Shown: positions 16,927-25,208 of the stretch, piece by piece | How positions within the stretch are numbered: position 1 is the stretch's first letter | Layout: each line of letters starts with the position of its first letter | Origin: Jiangellales bacterium | GTDB lineage: Bacteria > Actinomycetota > Actinomycetes > Jiangellales > Jiangellaceae | Direction: 5' to 3' | DNA length: 64,000 bases | NCBI GenBank assembly: GCA_030447955.1 | Contig: JAUJNY010000001.1 | Location: 123,209-187,208, forward strand | Notes under the pieces: model-generated | What the model was told of the DNA's origin: nothing | The model's database searches: none | Seen by the model: the letters and a program-made list of their open reading frames with translations, nothing else | Program-made: the position numbers and the translations under genes

Positions 16927-17696
16927 GCTCCGCTGAACCCCCGCAGCGGCACGCCGGCCGCCAACAGGTTGTCCCGGACCAGCATGGCCGCCTCCACCGC
17001 GGCTGGAGTGTCACCGTGCAGGCACAGGGAGCGGGCGGTGACCGTCACCACACTGCCGTCGAGCGCCACGACCTCGCCGGTGGTCGCGATGCGCGTGGCC
17101 TGAGCGCAGATGGCCGTGGCGTCGGTGAGCACGGCACCCGGTTGGCCGCGGGGGACCAGCCGACCGGCGGGGGTGTAGGCGCGGTCGGCGAACGCCTCGG
17201 CGACGGTAGGCAGTCCCGCCGCTGCCGCCAAGCGCAGCAGCACCGAGCCGGGCTGGCCGAGCAGCGGCAGCCCGCCGGCGACATCCCCCGCCGCAGCGAC
17301 GGCGGCGACGACCGCCGCAGCCTGGCCCTCGTCGGTGACCGTCGCGGAGTAGAGCGCGCCGTGCACCTTGACGTACGTCACCCGGGTGCCGGCGGCCCGC
17401 GCCAGGACGTCGAGCGCGCCGATCTGGTACAGCACGGCGCACGTCAGGTCGCGGGGCGCCATGTCGAGGTAACGGCGCCCGAAGCCGGCCAGGTCGGGAT
17501 AGGACACCTGCGCACCGACCGCGACCCCGCGGGCGGCCGCGACGTCGCAGACGTGACGCATCGTCGTCGGGTCACCGGCGTGGAAGCCGCAGGCGACGTT
17601 GGCGCTGGTGACGATGCCGAGCAGGGCGTCGTCGTCGCCGAGGCGCCAGACGCCGAAACCCTCGCCGAGGTCGGCGTTCAGGTCCATCGGGCGCAT
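16923..17696 (-). CDS. pxpA: 5-oxoprolinase subunit A (LamB/YcsF family)
   Basis: A 257-residue PxpA protein. MDLNADLGEGFGVWRLGDDD, VACGFHAGDPTTM, GAQVSYPDLAGFGRR and VKVHGALYSA are the family signatures. Three starts are possible in frame (GTG 17699, ATG 17696, ATG 17687); the family begins close to MDLNADLGE. It is the first gene of the compact pxpABC operon. Confidence 0.94.
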   Translation of the reverse strand: MRPMDLNADLGEGFGVWRLGDDDALLGIVTSANVACGFHAGDPTTMRHVCDVAAARGVAVGAQVSYPDLAGFGRRYLDMAPRDLTCAVLYQIGALDVLARAAGTRVTYVKVHGALYSATVTDEGQAAAVVAAVAAAGDVAGGLPLLGQPGSVLLRLAAAAGLPTVAEAFADRAYTPAGRLVPRGQPGAVLTDATAICAQATRIATTGEVVALDGSVVTVTARSLCLHGDTPAAVEAAMLVRDNLLAAGVPLRGFSGA

Positions 17697-17720
17697 CACG
17701 GGCCGGATACTTCCGGTCGG

Positions 17721-18398
17721 CTAGACCTGCTCGACGGTGGTGCGCCGTGGGAACTGGCGGTCGGCGTAGCGCCCCACCTGGTAGGTCGACACGCCGTCGG
17801 CGACGGCACCGACCCCGCCGCCGAGCAGTGGCACCCGGCGGGTCACGGTGAGCGTCAGCCGTTTGCCCGTCAGCTGGGTGACCAGCGCGGTGCCGACGAG
17901 GGAGTAGGCGTTGGAGAGCAGCTGTGGTGAGGCTGCGGGCATCACCGCGATGGATCCCGGTCGGGCGGCCAGCTTGCCTTCACCGATGAGCTGCTCGACG
18001 TCCTCGTCACCGAGGAGGGTCAGCAGGCAGGCCACCCGTACGTTGGGCCGGTCCAGCTCGTAGCCGCGCAGGTGCGCTATCGCAGCGGCCATGCGCATCT
18101 GGATGAGGCCCAGCCCGGTGAGGTTGGCGGGCAGCGCCAGCGGCAGCGTCACCAGGCCGCCGAGGTTGGTCACGAAGCCCTGCGCGCCGGCCAGCCGTAC
18201 GTGCTGCTCAAGCACCTGGTTGACCGCCTGGTCCACGTCGCCAGTGCGGGCGAGGTGCCGGCGGGCGACCTCCCGAGCTCCTGGAAAACGTGACACCCCG
18301 TCCACCGCGCGGTCGGCCAGCTGGCGGACCGCCCCGGAGGCGACCGACGGCGCGACCCGTTGTGCGGCGGCGCCGACGACCTTGCGTCTGAGTGTCAT
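17721..18398 (-). CDS. EcsC-family protein
   Basis: A 225-residue protein with the EcsC-family middle (HVRLAGAQGFVTNLGGLVTL, LPANLTGLGLIQMRMAAAIA, LRGYELDRPNVRVACLLTLL) and glycine-rich hydrophobic C-terminus (RVPLLGGGVGAVADGVSTYQ). It is amphipathic and probably membrane-associated; the family has no clear biochemical function. ATG 18398 is preferred, with GTG three codons upstream possible. The gene is divergent from the SDR gene. Confidence 0.8.
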   Translation of the reverse strand: MTLRRKVVGAAAQRVAPSVASGAVRQLADRAVDGVSRFPGAREVARRHLARTGDVDQAVNQVLEQHVRLAGAQGFVTNLGGLVTLPLALPANLTGLGLIQMRMAAAIAHLRGYELDRPNVRVACLLTLLGDEDVEQLIGEGKLAARPGSIAVMPAASPQLLSNAYSLVGTALVTQLTGKRLTLTVTRRVPLLGGGVGAVADGVSTYQVGRYADRQFPRRTTVEQV

Positions 18399-18467
18399 GC
18401 GGTTCACGGTACGGCCTGCGGCCGGGCCACGGTGGCCCGCGTCGGCCCGGGCCGAGACGATGGGGGG

Positions 18468-19427
18468 ATGAGCCCCTGGACCGCCGCCGACATCCCCGAC
18501 CAGGCCGGCCGGACGGCCCTGGTGACCGGCGGCAACGCCGGACTCGGCTTCGAGGTCGCCGCGGGCCTGGCCCGCGCCGGCGCGCGGGTGCTGCTGGCTT
18601 GCCGTGACCTGGACCGTGCCGCGGACGCCGTCGACCGGCTGCGTGCCGAGCTGGGGAGTGCGGCTCGCGTGGAGGTTGTCCAGGTCGACCTGGCGGATCT
18701 CGGCTCGGTCCGCGCCGGCGCCGCCCAGGTTGCCGCCCGCACCGACGTGCTCGACCTGTTCGTTGCCAACGCCGGCATCATGGCGACGCCGCTGCGCCGC
18801 ACCGTGGACGGCTTCGAGCTGCAGCTCGCCACCAATCATCTCGGCCACTTCGCCCTCGGCGCGCTGCTGCTACCACTGCTTGCGGCCAGTCCGCAGCCGC
18901 GGGTGGTGGCGGTGAGCAGCGTCATGCACCAGATCGGCCGGCTCGATGTGGAGGACCTGCACTGGCGGACGCGCCGCTACCGGCGCTGGCAGGCCTACGG
19001 CGACAGCAAGCTGGCCAACTTGCTGTGGGTGGCCGAGCTGCAGCGCCGCAGCACCACGGCCGGCCTGCCGCTGCGCGCCGTCGCGGCCCACCCGGGATAT
19101 GCCGACACCGGACTGCAGGTCAGGGGTCCGCGGATGGCCGGCTCCCGGGTGGGGGCCGCCATCGCCGCCGTCGGCAACCAGCTCGTCGCCCAGCCCGCGG
19201 CGATGGGCGCGCTGCCGCTGCTCTACGCGGCGACGATGTCGGACGTCGGCGGCGGGGAGTACTTCGGCCCCGATGGTTGGCGCCAGCTGCGCGGCAACCC
19301 CCGCCGGGTCACCGCCCGGCCTGCGGCGCACGACCCGGAGCTGGCACAGGCCCTGTGGGGCCGCTCGGAGCTCGACACCCAAGTGCGCTACGACCTGCTC
19401 GGCCCCGAGCCACCGCGTCCGACCTAG
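18468..19427 (+). CDS. Short-chain dehydrogenase/reductase
   Basis: A 319-residue classical SDR of the retinol-dehydrogenase/WWOX-like group. The cofactor motif TGGNAGLGFE is at about 22-31, NAG (FVANAGIMATPL) follows, and the catalytic YxxxK is in QAYGDSKLAN. ATG 18468 sits behind a GGGGGG stretch. Substrate unknown. The next gene starts 11 bases downstream. Confidence 0.9.
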   Translation: MSPWTAADIPDQAGRTALVTGGNAGLGFEVAAGLARAGARVLLACRDLDRAADAVDRLRAELGSAARVEVVQVDLADLGSVRAGAAQVAARTDVLDLFVANAGIMATPLRRTVDGFELQLATNHLGHFALGALLLPLLAASPQPRVVAVSSVMHQIGRLDVEDLHWRTRRYRRWQAYGDSKLANLLWVAELQRRSTTAGLPLRAVAAHPGYADTGLQVRGPRMAGSRVGAAIAAVGNQLVAQPAAMGALPLLYAATMSDVGGGEYFGPDGWRQLRGNPRRVTARPAAHDPELAQALWGRSELDTQVRYDLLGPEPPRPT

Positions 19428-19437
19428 CCTGGTGCTC

Positions 19438-20145
19438 ATGCCGCGCGAGCCCGCGCCGAGCGGGTGGGCGTTTCCCCCGCCCGAGCAGGCCGGCCCGGAC
19501 GGGCTGCTCGGCGTCGGCGCAGACCTCGAGCCGGGCACGCTGCTCAGCGCGTACCGCGCGGGGGTCTTTCCGATGCCGCTAGGCCGCAGCTCACCAGTGG
19601 GTTGGTGGTCGCCCGATCCGCGCGGTGTCGTCCCGCTGCACGCCCTGCGGGTGTCGCGCTCGCTGCGCGCCGCGACCCGGCGCTTCGACGTCCGGGTCGA
19701 CACCGCCTTCGCCGAGGTGCTCGACCGGTGCGCCGACCGCCGTCGACCCGGAGGCTGGATCACCGCCGCCATGCGAGCGGCGTACCTGCGCCTGCACGGG
19801 CTCGGCTGGGTCCACTCGGTCGAGGCGTGGTCACCCGAGGGCGGACTCGCCGGTGGGCTGTACGGCGTGTCCGTGGGCGGCCTTTTCGCCGGGGAGTCGA
19901 TGTTCCACGTGGACGCGCGCTGGGGACGCGACGCCTCCAAGGTGGCGCTGGTGGCGTTGGTGGAGCTGCTGCGGGCCGACGGCAGCGAACGTCTGCTGGA
20001 CGTGCAGTGGTGCACACCCCACCTGGCCAGCCTGGGCGCAGTGGAAGTGTCGCGCCGCGATTACCTGCGCCGGCTGCGCACCGCGTTGACGCTGCCAGCG
20101 CCTCCGGCCTTCGGCGGCGGCTGCTGCTGCTGTGGTGGTGGGTAG
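19438..20145 (+). CDS. aat: Leucyl/phenylalanyl-tRNA-protein transferase
   Basis: A 235-residue Aat enzyme, which adds Leu or Phe from tRNA to N-terminal Lys/Arg of proteins and so feeds the N-degron pathway. Conserved blocks: FPPPEQAGPDGLLGVGADLE, YRAGVFPMP, GWWSPDPRGVVPL, LYGVSVGGLFAGESMFH, LDVQWCTPHLASLGAVEVSR. The C-terminus is odd: it ends in FGGGCCCCGGG, four consecutive cysteines between glycine runs, coded by GGC/TGC triplet repeats. The core enzyme looks complete without this tail. Confidence 0.93.
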   Translation: MPREPAPSGWAFPPPEQAGPDGLLGVGADLEPGTLLSAYRAGVFPMPLGRSSPVGWWSPDPRGVVPLHALRVSRSLRAATRRFDVRVDTAFAEVLDRCADRRRPGGWITAAMRAAYLRLHGLGWVHSVEAWSPEGGLAGGLYGVSVGGLFAGESMFHVDARWGRDASKVALVALVELLRADGSERLLDVQWCTPHLASLGAVEVSRRDYLRRLRTALTLPAPPAFGGGCCCCGGG

Positions 20146-20204
20146 CGGCAGCGGCGACTGCCGCCGACGACCGCCGCGCCGCAACCGCCGGGCTTTCGCC
20201 GGCT

Positions 20205-20744
20205 TCACTGCCCGGTGCGGCCGTCGATGCACTCGCGCAGCAGGTCGGCGTGGCCGGCGTGGCGGGCGTACTCCTCGACGACGTGGACGAGGACGTCCCG
20301 GACACTCACGGTGCCATCGCCGAACGACACCTCCTGTCCGAGATCGCCCTCGTCGAGCGCGTCGAGCCACTCATTGGCCGCGGCGATCTCCGCCTTCCAC
20401 GCAACGAACGCCTCCTCGACGACCGCTGGGTCGGCGACCGCACCGTTGAAGTCGAAGCCCTTGTCCTCGTCGCGTATGAACAAGCGGGGCCGGTCGGTTC
20501 TCCCCTGCAGCGCCCGCTGGAACCAGTGGTTCTCCACCTGCGCAAGGTGCCGGATCAGCCCGAGCAGGCTCAGGGTGCTCGGCGGAACAGAGCGGCGCGC
20601 GAGCTGCTCGGCGTCGAGACCGCCGCACTTCATCTCCAGGGTCAACCGGTAGTTGTCGAGGTACTCCCGCAGCGTCGCCTTCTCGCCCTGGGGGTTGCCG
20701 TAGGTTCGTGGATCGTCGTCGGGGTCCACCCACATGTCGCTCAT
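20205..20744 (-). CDS. DinB-family (DUF664) protein
   Basis: A 179-residue four-helix DinB/DUF664 protein. Putative metal ligands are the histidines in LIRHLAQVENHW and EEYARHAGHADLLRE, spread as in the family (typically three His). Actinobacterial members are suspected thiol (mycothiol)-dependent transferases. ATG 20744 gives the usual MSDMWVDPDDDPRTYGNP-type start. It converges on aat. Confidence 0.88.
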   Translation of the reverse strand: MSDMWVDPDDDPRTYGNPQGEKATLREYLDNYRLTLEMKCGGLDAEQLARRSVPPSTLSLLGLIRHLAQVENHWFQRALQGRTDRPRLFIRDEDKGFDFNGAVADPAVVEEAFVAWKAEIAAANEWLDALDEGDLGQEVSFGDGTVSVRDVLVHVVEEYARHAGHADLLRECIDGRTGQ

Positions 20745-20833
20745 GGCTTGAGACCCTTCCACGACTCGGGTCCGGCGCAACCTTGCCCATGCCGGGATGA
20801 GTTCGCGGCCCCGACGGGTGTCACGATGGAGCG

Positions 20834-21697
20834 GTGCCGGAGCTCCCCGAGGTCGAGTCCCTCGCCGGGTTCCTCCGCGAGCGGGCCGTGGGGCAGGTGG
20901 TCGCACGGGTCGACGTCGCTGCGGTGAGCGTGCTCAAGACGTACGAACCGCCGGTGACCGCCCTTGCCGGCCTGCAGGTCGCGGAGGTGGCCCGCCACGG
21001 CAAGTTCCTCGACCTCGACTGCTCAGGGCTCCACCTCGTGATCCACCTGGCCCGGGCCGGCTGGCTGCGCTGGCGCGAGGAGCTGCCGCCGGCACCGCCG
21101 CGGCCCGGCAAGGCGCCGCTGGCGCTGCGCGTCCACCTCGCCGACGGCGCCGGGTTTGACCTCACCGAGCAGGGGACGCGCAAGCGGCTGGCGGTCTACT
21201 GCGTCCGCGACCCCGCAGAGGTGCCGGGAGTGCAGCGGCTCGGCCTCGATCCGCTTGGTGACGGCTTCACCGTCGAGGTGCTCGCCGGGCTGCTCCACCA
21301 GGCCGGACGCGCCCAGGTCAAGGGCGTGCTGCGCGACCAGACGGTCCTGGCCGGCATCGGCAACGCCTACTCCGACGAGGTGCTGCACGTGGCGCGGCTG
21401 AGCCCGTACAAGCCGGCGAGCTCCCTTTCCGGGCAGGAGATCGACACGCTGTACGCCGCGATCGTCGACACCCTGCGCGACGCGGTCGCCCGCTCTGCCG
21501 GGCTGGCCACCGGGCAGGTCAAGGCGGAGAAGCGCACTGGGCTGCGCGTGCACGGACGCGCCGGGCAGGCCTGCCCGGTGTGCGGCGACACCATCCGCGA
21601 GGTGTCCTTCGCCGACTCCGCCCTGCAGTACTGCCCGACCTGCCAGACGGGCGGCAAGCCGCTCGCCGACCGGCGCCTCTCCCGGCTGCTCAAGTGA
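20834..21697 (+). CDS. Fpg/Nei-family DNA glycosylase
   Basis: A 287-residue base-excision repair glycosylase/AP lyase. The start is GTG 20834, giving the N-terminal PELPEVE after Met removal, with Pro2 and Glu3 as catalytic residues. RHGKFLDLD carries the beta-hairpin lysine. The H2TH region is present (VLRDQTVLAGIGNAYSDEVL). The C-terminal zinc finger has CPVCGDTIREVSFADSALQY then CPTC. The subgroup (MutM, Nei) cannot be set from sequence alone. Confidence 0.92.
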   Translation: MPELPEVESLAGFLRERAVGQVVARVDVAAVSVLKTYEPPVTALAGLQVAEVARHGKFLDLDCSGLHLVIHLARAGWLRWREELPPAPPRPGKAPLALRVHLADGAGFDLTEQGTRKRLAVYCVRDPAEVPGVQRLGLDPLGDGFTVEVLAGLLHQAGRAQVKGVLRDQTVLAGIGNAYSDEVLHVARLSPYKPASSLSGQEIDTLYAAIVDTLRDAVARSAGLATGQVKAEKRTGLRVHGRAGQACPVCGDTIREVSFADSALQYCPTCQTGGKPLADRRLSRLLK

Positions 21698-21709
21698 GGC
21701 CGCCGTCGC

Positions 21710-23248
21710 TCAGGGGGCGCGCTGAGCCGGCCGCTCACTGGCGCCGGCGACCTCGGTGAAGTAGGCCGCCGCAGCCATCCGCAGCGAGAGCGCCCACGTC
21801 GGGTAGGCGACGATCGTGCTCGCCAGCCGGGCCAGCCCGCTGCGGGCCTTGACGGCCGGCACCAGCGCGGCGAGCAGCTCGCCGGCGGTGGGCGCCACCA
21901 CGGTCGCCCCGCGCAGCCGCAGCGGCGCCCGGCGCAGCAGCGGCCCCTGTGGCACGGCGACCAGCTTGACGAACCCCTCGGTGCGCCCGGCGCAGCGGGC
22001 CCGGTCCACCCGTGACATCGGCAGCGTGACCACGCGGGCGCCCTCGCCGTGCGCACGGGCCGCCGCGTCCTCGTCGAGGCCCACCTGTGCCACCTCCGGG
22101 TCGGTGTAGACCACCTGCGGCACGTGCGCCTCACTCCAGCGGGCGGGCAGCGCGGTCGGCGACGGCGGGCGCCACCGCGGGGAGCGGGCCGCGACGAGGG
22201 CGTTGCGGACGGCCAGCCGTCCCATCTCGTCCGCGACGTGGGTGTTGTTGACCGGCGTCGCGCAGTCGCCGACCGCCCATACGTGCGGTGCGGTGGTGCG
22301 CAGCCGGGCGTCGGTCTCGACCAGCCCGTCCGGGCGGACGGCCACACCGGCGATCTCAAGGCCCACTCCGCTGGTGCGTGGCGCCCGCCCGGCCGCCACC
22401 AGGACATGTGAGGCGCTGACGCTCGTACCGTCGGCCAGCTCCAGCCGCACGTCCCCCGCCTCCGCGGTGGCGTCCTGCACCGCAACCCCAAGCCGTACGT
22501 CGACCCCGTCGGCGCGCAGCGCGTCGAGCAGCACCTCCGCCGCCTCGGGGTCGAGCCGCGCCAGCAGCCGTGCCGCGCCCTCGACCAGCACCACGGAGCA
22601 CCCGAGCCGGGCGAACGCCTGGGCGAGCTCGCATCCCACCGGCCCGCCACCGAGCACCACGAGCCGCTGGGGGCGCACCGTGAGGTCCCAGACCGTGTCG
22701 GTGGTGAGGTGCGGCACCCCGGCCAGCGGAGGCGGCACCTTGGGGGCGGCCCCCAGGGCGAGGATGACCTGCCCGGCGTCCAGCGCGCGGACGGAGCCGT
22801 CCGCTGCGGTCACCTCGACGACGTGCGGGGTCGCGAAGCGCGCCTCGCCGGCGAGGACGTCGATCCCTTCGGCGGCGAGCACCTCGTAGGACTCGTCCGC
22901 GGCGTACACGACCTCGCGGGTGGCGCGGACCCGCTCCAGCACCGCGGGCAGGTCGACCTCGACCTCGGCCCGTACGCCCCGAGGCCCCGCGGTGCGGGCG
23001 TCGGCCGCTATCCGGGCGGTCTCCAGCAACGTCTTGCTGGGCACGCAGCCGTACCACGTGCAGTCACCGCCCGGCTTGTGCCGATCCACCAGCGCCGTAC
23101 GCCTTCCAGCCCGGCGGGCCGCCCGGGCGGCGGCGAGCCCCCCCGCTCCCGCGCCGACGACGACCATGTCAAAGGGCAGGACGGAGTCGGGCTGATCGAC
23201 CGAGCGGTACTGATCGACTTCGGCAGCGGTGGCCAGGTGATCGCTCAC
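21710..23248 (-). CDS. FAD-dependent pyridine nucleotide-disulfide oxidoreductase, MerA-like
   Basis: A 512-residue flavoprotein of the lipoamide dehydrogenase/mercuric reductase class. It has FAD motif VVVGAGAGGLAAARAARRAG, redox cysteines C-x4-C in GGDCTWYGCVPSK, NAD(P) motif VVLGGGPVGCELAQAFARLG, and the second FAD motif VWAVGDCATP. The C-terminal dimer domain has TIVAYPTWALSLRMAAA where many relatives have a His in TIHAYPTW, and there is no HxxxxE pair, so classical disulfide-substrate chemistry is doubtful. GTG 23248 was chosen; the frame is open upstream over the SSI-like gene. Confidence 0.88.
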   Translation of the reverse strand: MSDHLATAAEVDQYRSVDQPDSVLPFDMVVVGAGAGGLAAARAARRAGRRTALVDRHKPGGDCTWYGCVPSKTLLETARIAADARTAGPRGVRAEVEVDLPAVLERVRATREVVYAADESYEVLAAEGIDVLAGEARFATPHVVEVTAADGSVRALDAGQVILALGAAPKVPPPLAGVPHLTTDTVWDLTVRPQRLVVLGGGPVGCELAQAFARLGCSVVLVEGAARLLARLDPEAAEVLLDALRADGVDVRLGVAVQDATAEAGDVRLELADGTSVSASHVLVAAGRAPRTSGVGLEIAGVAVRPDGLVETDARLRTTAPHVWAVGDCATPVNNTHVADEMGRLAVRNALVAARSPRWRPPSPTALPARWSEAHVPQVVYTDPEVAQVGLDEDAAARAHGEGARVVTLPMSRVDRARCAGRTEGFVKLVAVPQGPLLRRAPLRLRGATVVAPTAGELLAALVPAVKARSGLARLASTIVAYPTWALSLRMAAAAYFTEVAGASERPAQRAP

Positions 23249-23280
23249 CCGCCGATCCTGTCCGACGCCTCGCCCAACGG

Positions 23281-23823
23281 CTACCGGGACCCGGCGCCGC
23301 CGAGCAGCGGACCGAGGGCGTCCCAGCGACTGATCTCGCACCCGTCCACCCGGCTGAACGACGCCTGCACCTGCCGCCCGCGCCAGACGCCGGAGACCGT
23401 GGCGACATCGGGACCGCCGTACAGGTCCGTGCACGCGCGGCCCTTGCGCGGCGGCGTGAACGGGTCGACCTCCTGCCCGGCGAGCTGCGCGAGCAGCTCG
23501 CAGGCCCGTTCTGCGAACGGATGGTCTCCGCCGGGCGGGTCGCAGATCAGCGTCCAGCGCAGTGGTTTGCGGTTGCCGGGGTCGACCGAGATCTTGAGCT
23601 CGGTGCGCGGGAGCTCCGGCGGCTGGGGGTCACGGCCGGTGCTCGGCCCGGGGGGTGTCTGCCCTGACCCGGCGGGGGTGCCCCCTGATCCGGCGGGGGT
23701 GCCCCCGGTGCCGGCGGGGGTGCGTCCGGTCCCGGCTGTGGTCGGCCCGGGGTCCGCGGCGCAGGCAGCGGCCAGGACGAGAGTCGCGACGGCGAGCACG
23801 ACGGGGAGTCTCGCGGATGTCAT
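23281..23823 (-). CDS. SSI-like (subtilisin inhibitor family) lipoprotein
   Basis: A 180-residue lipoprotein. Signal peptide MTSARLPVVLAVATLVLAAA is followed by lipobox Cys in LAAAC. A Pro/Gly/Thr linker of seven-residue repeats (GGTPAGS type) leads to a C-terminal domain with the SSI pattern: TLICDPPGGDHP, ERACELLAQL, CTDLYGGPDVATVSGVWRGR and FSRVDGCEISRWDAL, including four cysteines spaced for two disulfides. Streptomyces SSI proteins block serine proteases; the reactive loop here (RACTDLYGG) differs and is not predictable. Membrane-anchored rather than free. Confidence 0.8.
   Translation of the reverse strand: MTSARLPVVLAVATLVLAAACAADPGPTTAGTGRTPAGTGGTPAGSGGTPAGSGQTPPGPSTGRDPQPPELPRTELKISVDPGNRKPLRWTLICDPPGGDHPFAERACELLAQLAGQEVDPFTPPRKGRACTDLYGGPDVATVSGVWRGRQVQASFSRVDGCEISRWDALGPLLGGAGSR
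23654..23737. repeat. 21-bp tandem repeats in the lipoprotein linker
   Basis: About four imperfect 21-bp units of the type GGTGCCCCCTGATCCGGCGG code for the flexible Gly/Thr/Pro linker between lipid anchor and SSI-like domain. Confidence 0.8.
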
Positions 23824-23981
23824 GGGGATGGGACGGCTCCTCGCCGGTCAGGGTTGCGTCGCGTCGGTCACGCTTTGGGCTCGAGCCCATCCTGCTCTCG
23901 GCCAGCGGCCGGCGACACGCTCATCGCGCTATCTAGGCCCGTCTACGCCAAGCACTAGAGGGCCGCATACAGTGCAAGACC

Positions 23982-25208
23982 ATGGACCCGGTGCGCAACC
24001 CGTACGCCCCGGGCGCCGGTCAGCGCCCGCCGGAACTCGCCGGTCGGGACCGGGAGCTGGCCCAGTTCGACGTCGTCCTGGAGCGGGTCGCGCGCGGCCG
24101 TCCCGAGCGCAGCCTGGTGCTCACCGGCCTACGTGGGGTCGGCAAGACAGTCCTGCTCAACGCGCTGCGCTCAGCCGCCATCAGCCGGTTGTGGGGGACA
24201 GCCAAGGTGGAGGCGCGCCCCGACCAGTCGCTGCGCCGTCCGCTCGCCGGGGCGCTGCACCTCGCGTTGCGCGAGGTCGCGCCACGCCACCGGGACCAAG
24301 ACCAGGTGGACACCGTGCTGGGCGTGCTCAAGGCGTTCGCCGTACGCACCCCCGCGGCCGCGACCGCCGCCAGGTCCACGTCGACGCGCTCGAGCATGCG
24401 GGAGCGCTGGAGTCCCGCGATCGACGTACCGGCGCTGAGCGGCCGGGCCGACTCCGGCGACCTCGAAGTCGACCTCGTCGAGCTGCTCGTCGATGCGGGC
24501 TCGCTGGCCCGCGACGTCGGGGTCGGGCTGGCCTTGTTCGTCGACGAGATGCAGGACGTCACCCCCTCCGACGTCTCCGCGGTGTGCGCCGCCTGCCACG
24601 AGCTGTCCCAGCAGGGCCTGCCGGTCGTCGTGGTCGGCGCGGGGCTTCCGCATCTGCCGGCGGTGCTGTCCGCGGCCAAGTCCTACAGCGAGCGGCTCTT
24701 TCGCTACGTGCGTATCGACCGGCTGGAGCGTGCCGCCGCCGACCTGGCGCTGGTCATCCCCGCCGCGGAGGAGGGCGTGACCTTTTCCGCCGACGCACTG
24801 GACACCCTGTACGCGCAGACCGAGGGTTACCCCTACTTCGTCCAGGCCTACGGCAAGGCCACCTGGGACGTCGCCCCGGGCAGCCCGATCACCGCAGCGG
24901 ACGTCCGCGTCGCCGTCCCCGAGGCCACCGCTGAGCTGGCGGTCGGCTTTTTCGGCTCGCGCTACGAGCGAGCCACTCCGGCAGAGCGGGACTACCTGCG
25001 GGCGATGGCGGCGCTGTCCGCTCCCGGCGCCGCGGAGGCGGCGGTCTCGACCGCGGAGGTGGCAGCCCACCTGCAGCGCAAGCCGTCCTCACTGTCCCCG
25101 GCACGGGACTCGCTGCTCAAGAAGGGGCTGATCTTCTCGGCGGAGCGGGGCACCATCGCCTTCACGGTCCCGCACTTCGGCGCGTTCCTGCGCGCCCAGG
25201 CGACGTGA
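23982..25208 (+). CDS. AAA-type ATP-binding protein
   Basis: A 408-residue P-loop ATPase of the Orc/Cdc6-STAND-like 'ATP-binding protein' family. Walker A is GLRGVGKT (about 49-56), Walker B LALFVDEMQD, followed by a sensor-like VVVGAGLPHLP. The last 100 residues look like a winged helix (AVSTAEVAAHLQRKPSSLSP, LKKGLIFSAERGTIAFTVPH). Relatives are annotated only generically; regulator or DNA-handling roles are possible. The stop overlaps the next gene by 4 bases. Confidence 0.8.
   Translation: MDPVRNPYAPGAGQRPPELAGRDRELAQFDVVLERVARGRPERSLVLTGLRGVGKTVLLNALRSAAISRLWGTAKVEARPDQSLRRPLAGALHLALREVAPRHRDQDQVDTVLGVLKAFAVRTPAAATAARSTSTRSSMRERWSPAIDVPALSGRADSGDLEVDLVELLVDAGSLARDVGVGLALFVDEMQDVTPSDVSAVCAACHELSQQGLPVVVVGAGLPHLPAVLSAAKSYSERLFRYVRIDRLERAAADLALVIPAAEEGVTFSADALDTLYAQTEGYPYFVQAYGKATWDVAPGSPITAADVRVAVPEATAELAVGFFGSRYERATPAERDYLRAMAALSAPGAAEAAVSTAEVAAHLQRKPSSLSPARDSLLKKGLIFSAERGTIAFTVPHFGAFLRAQAT

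Noticed and set aside
24340-24430. Possible double frameshift in the AAA ATPase (Thr/Ala/Arg-rich stretch)
   Set aside because: The frame is continuous and homologous blocks on both sides are in the same frame; the stretch is a variable loop.
22709-24934. A 741-codon plus-strand frame opposite the flavoprotein and over the ATPase
   Set aside because: Translation has no domain-like pattern and conflicts with three genes with recognised motifs.
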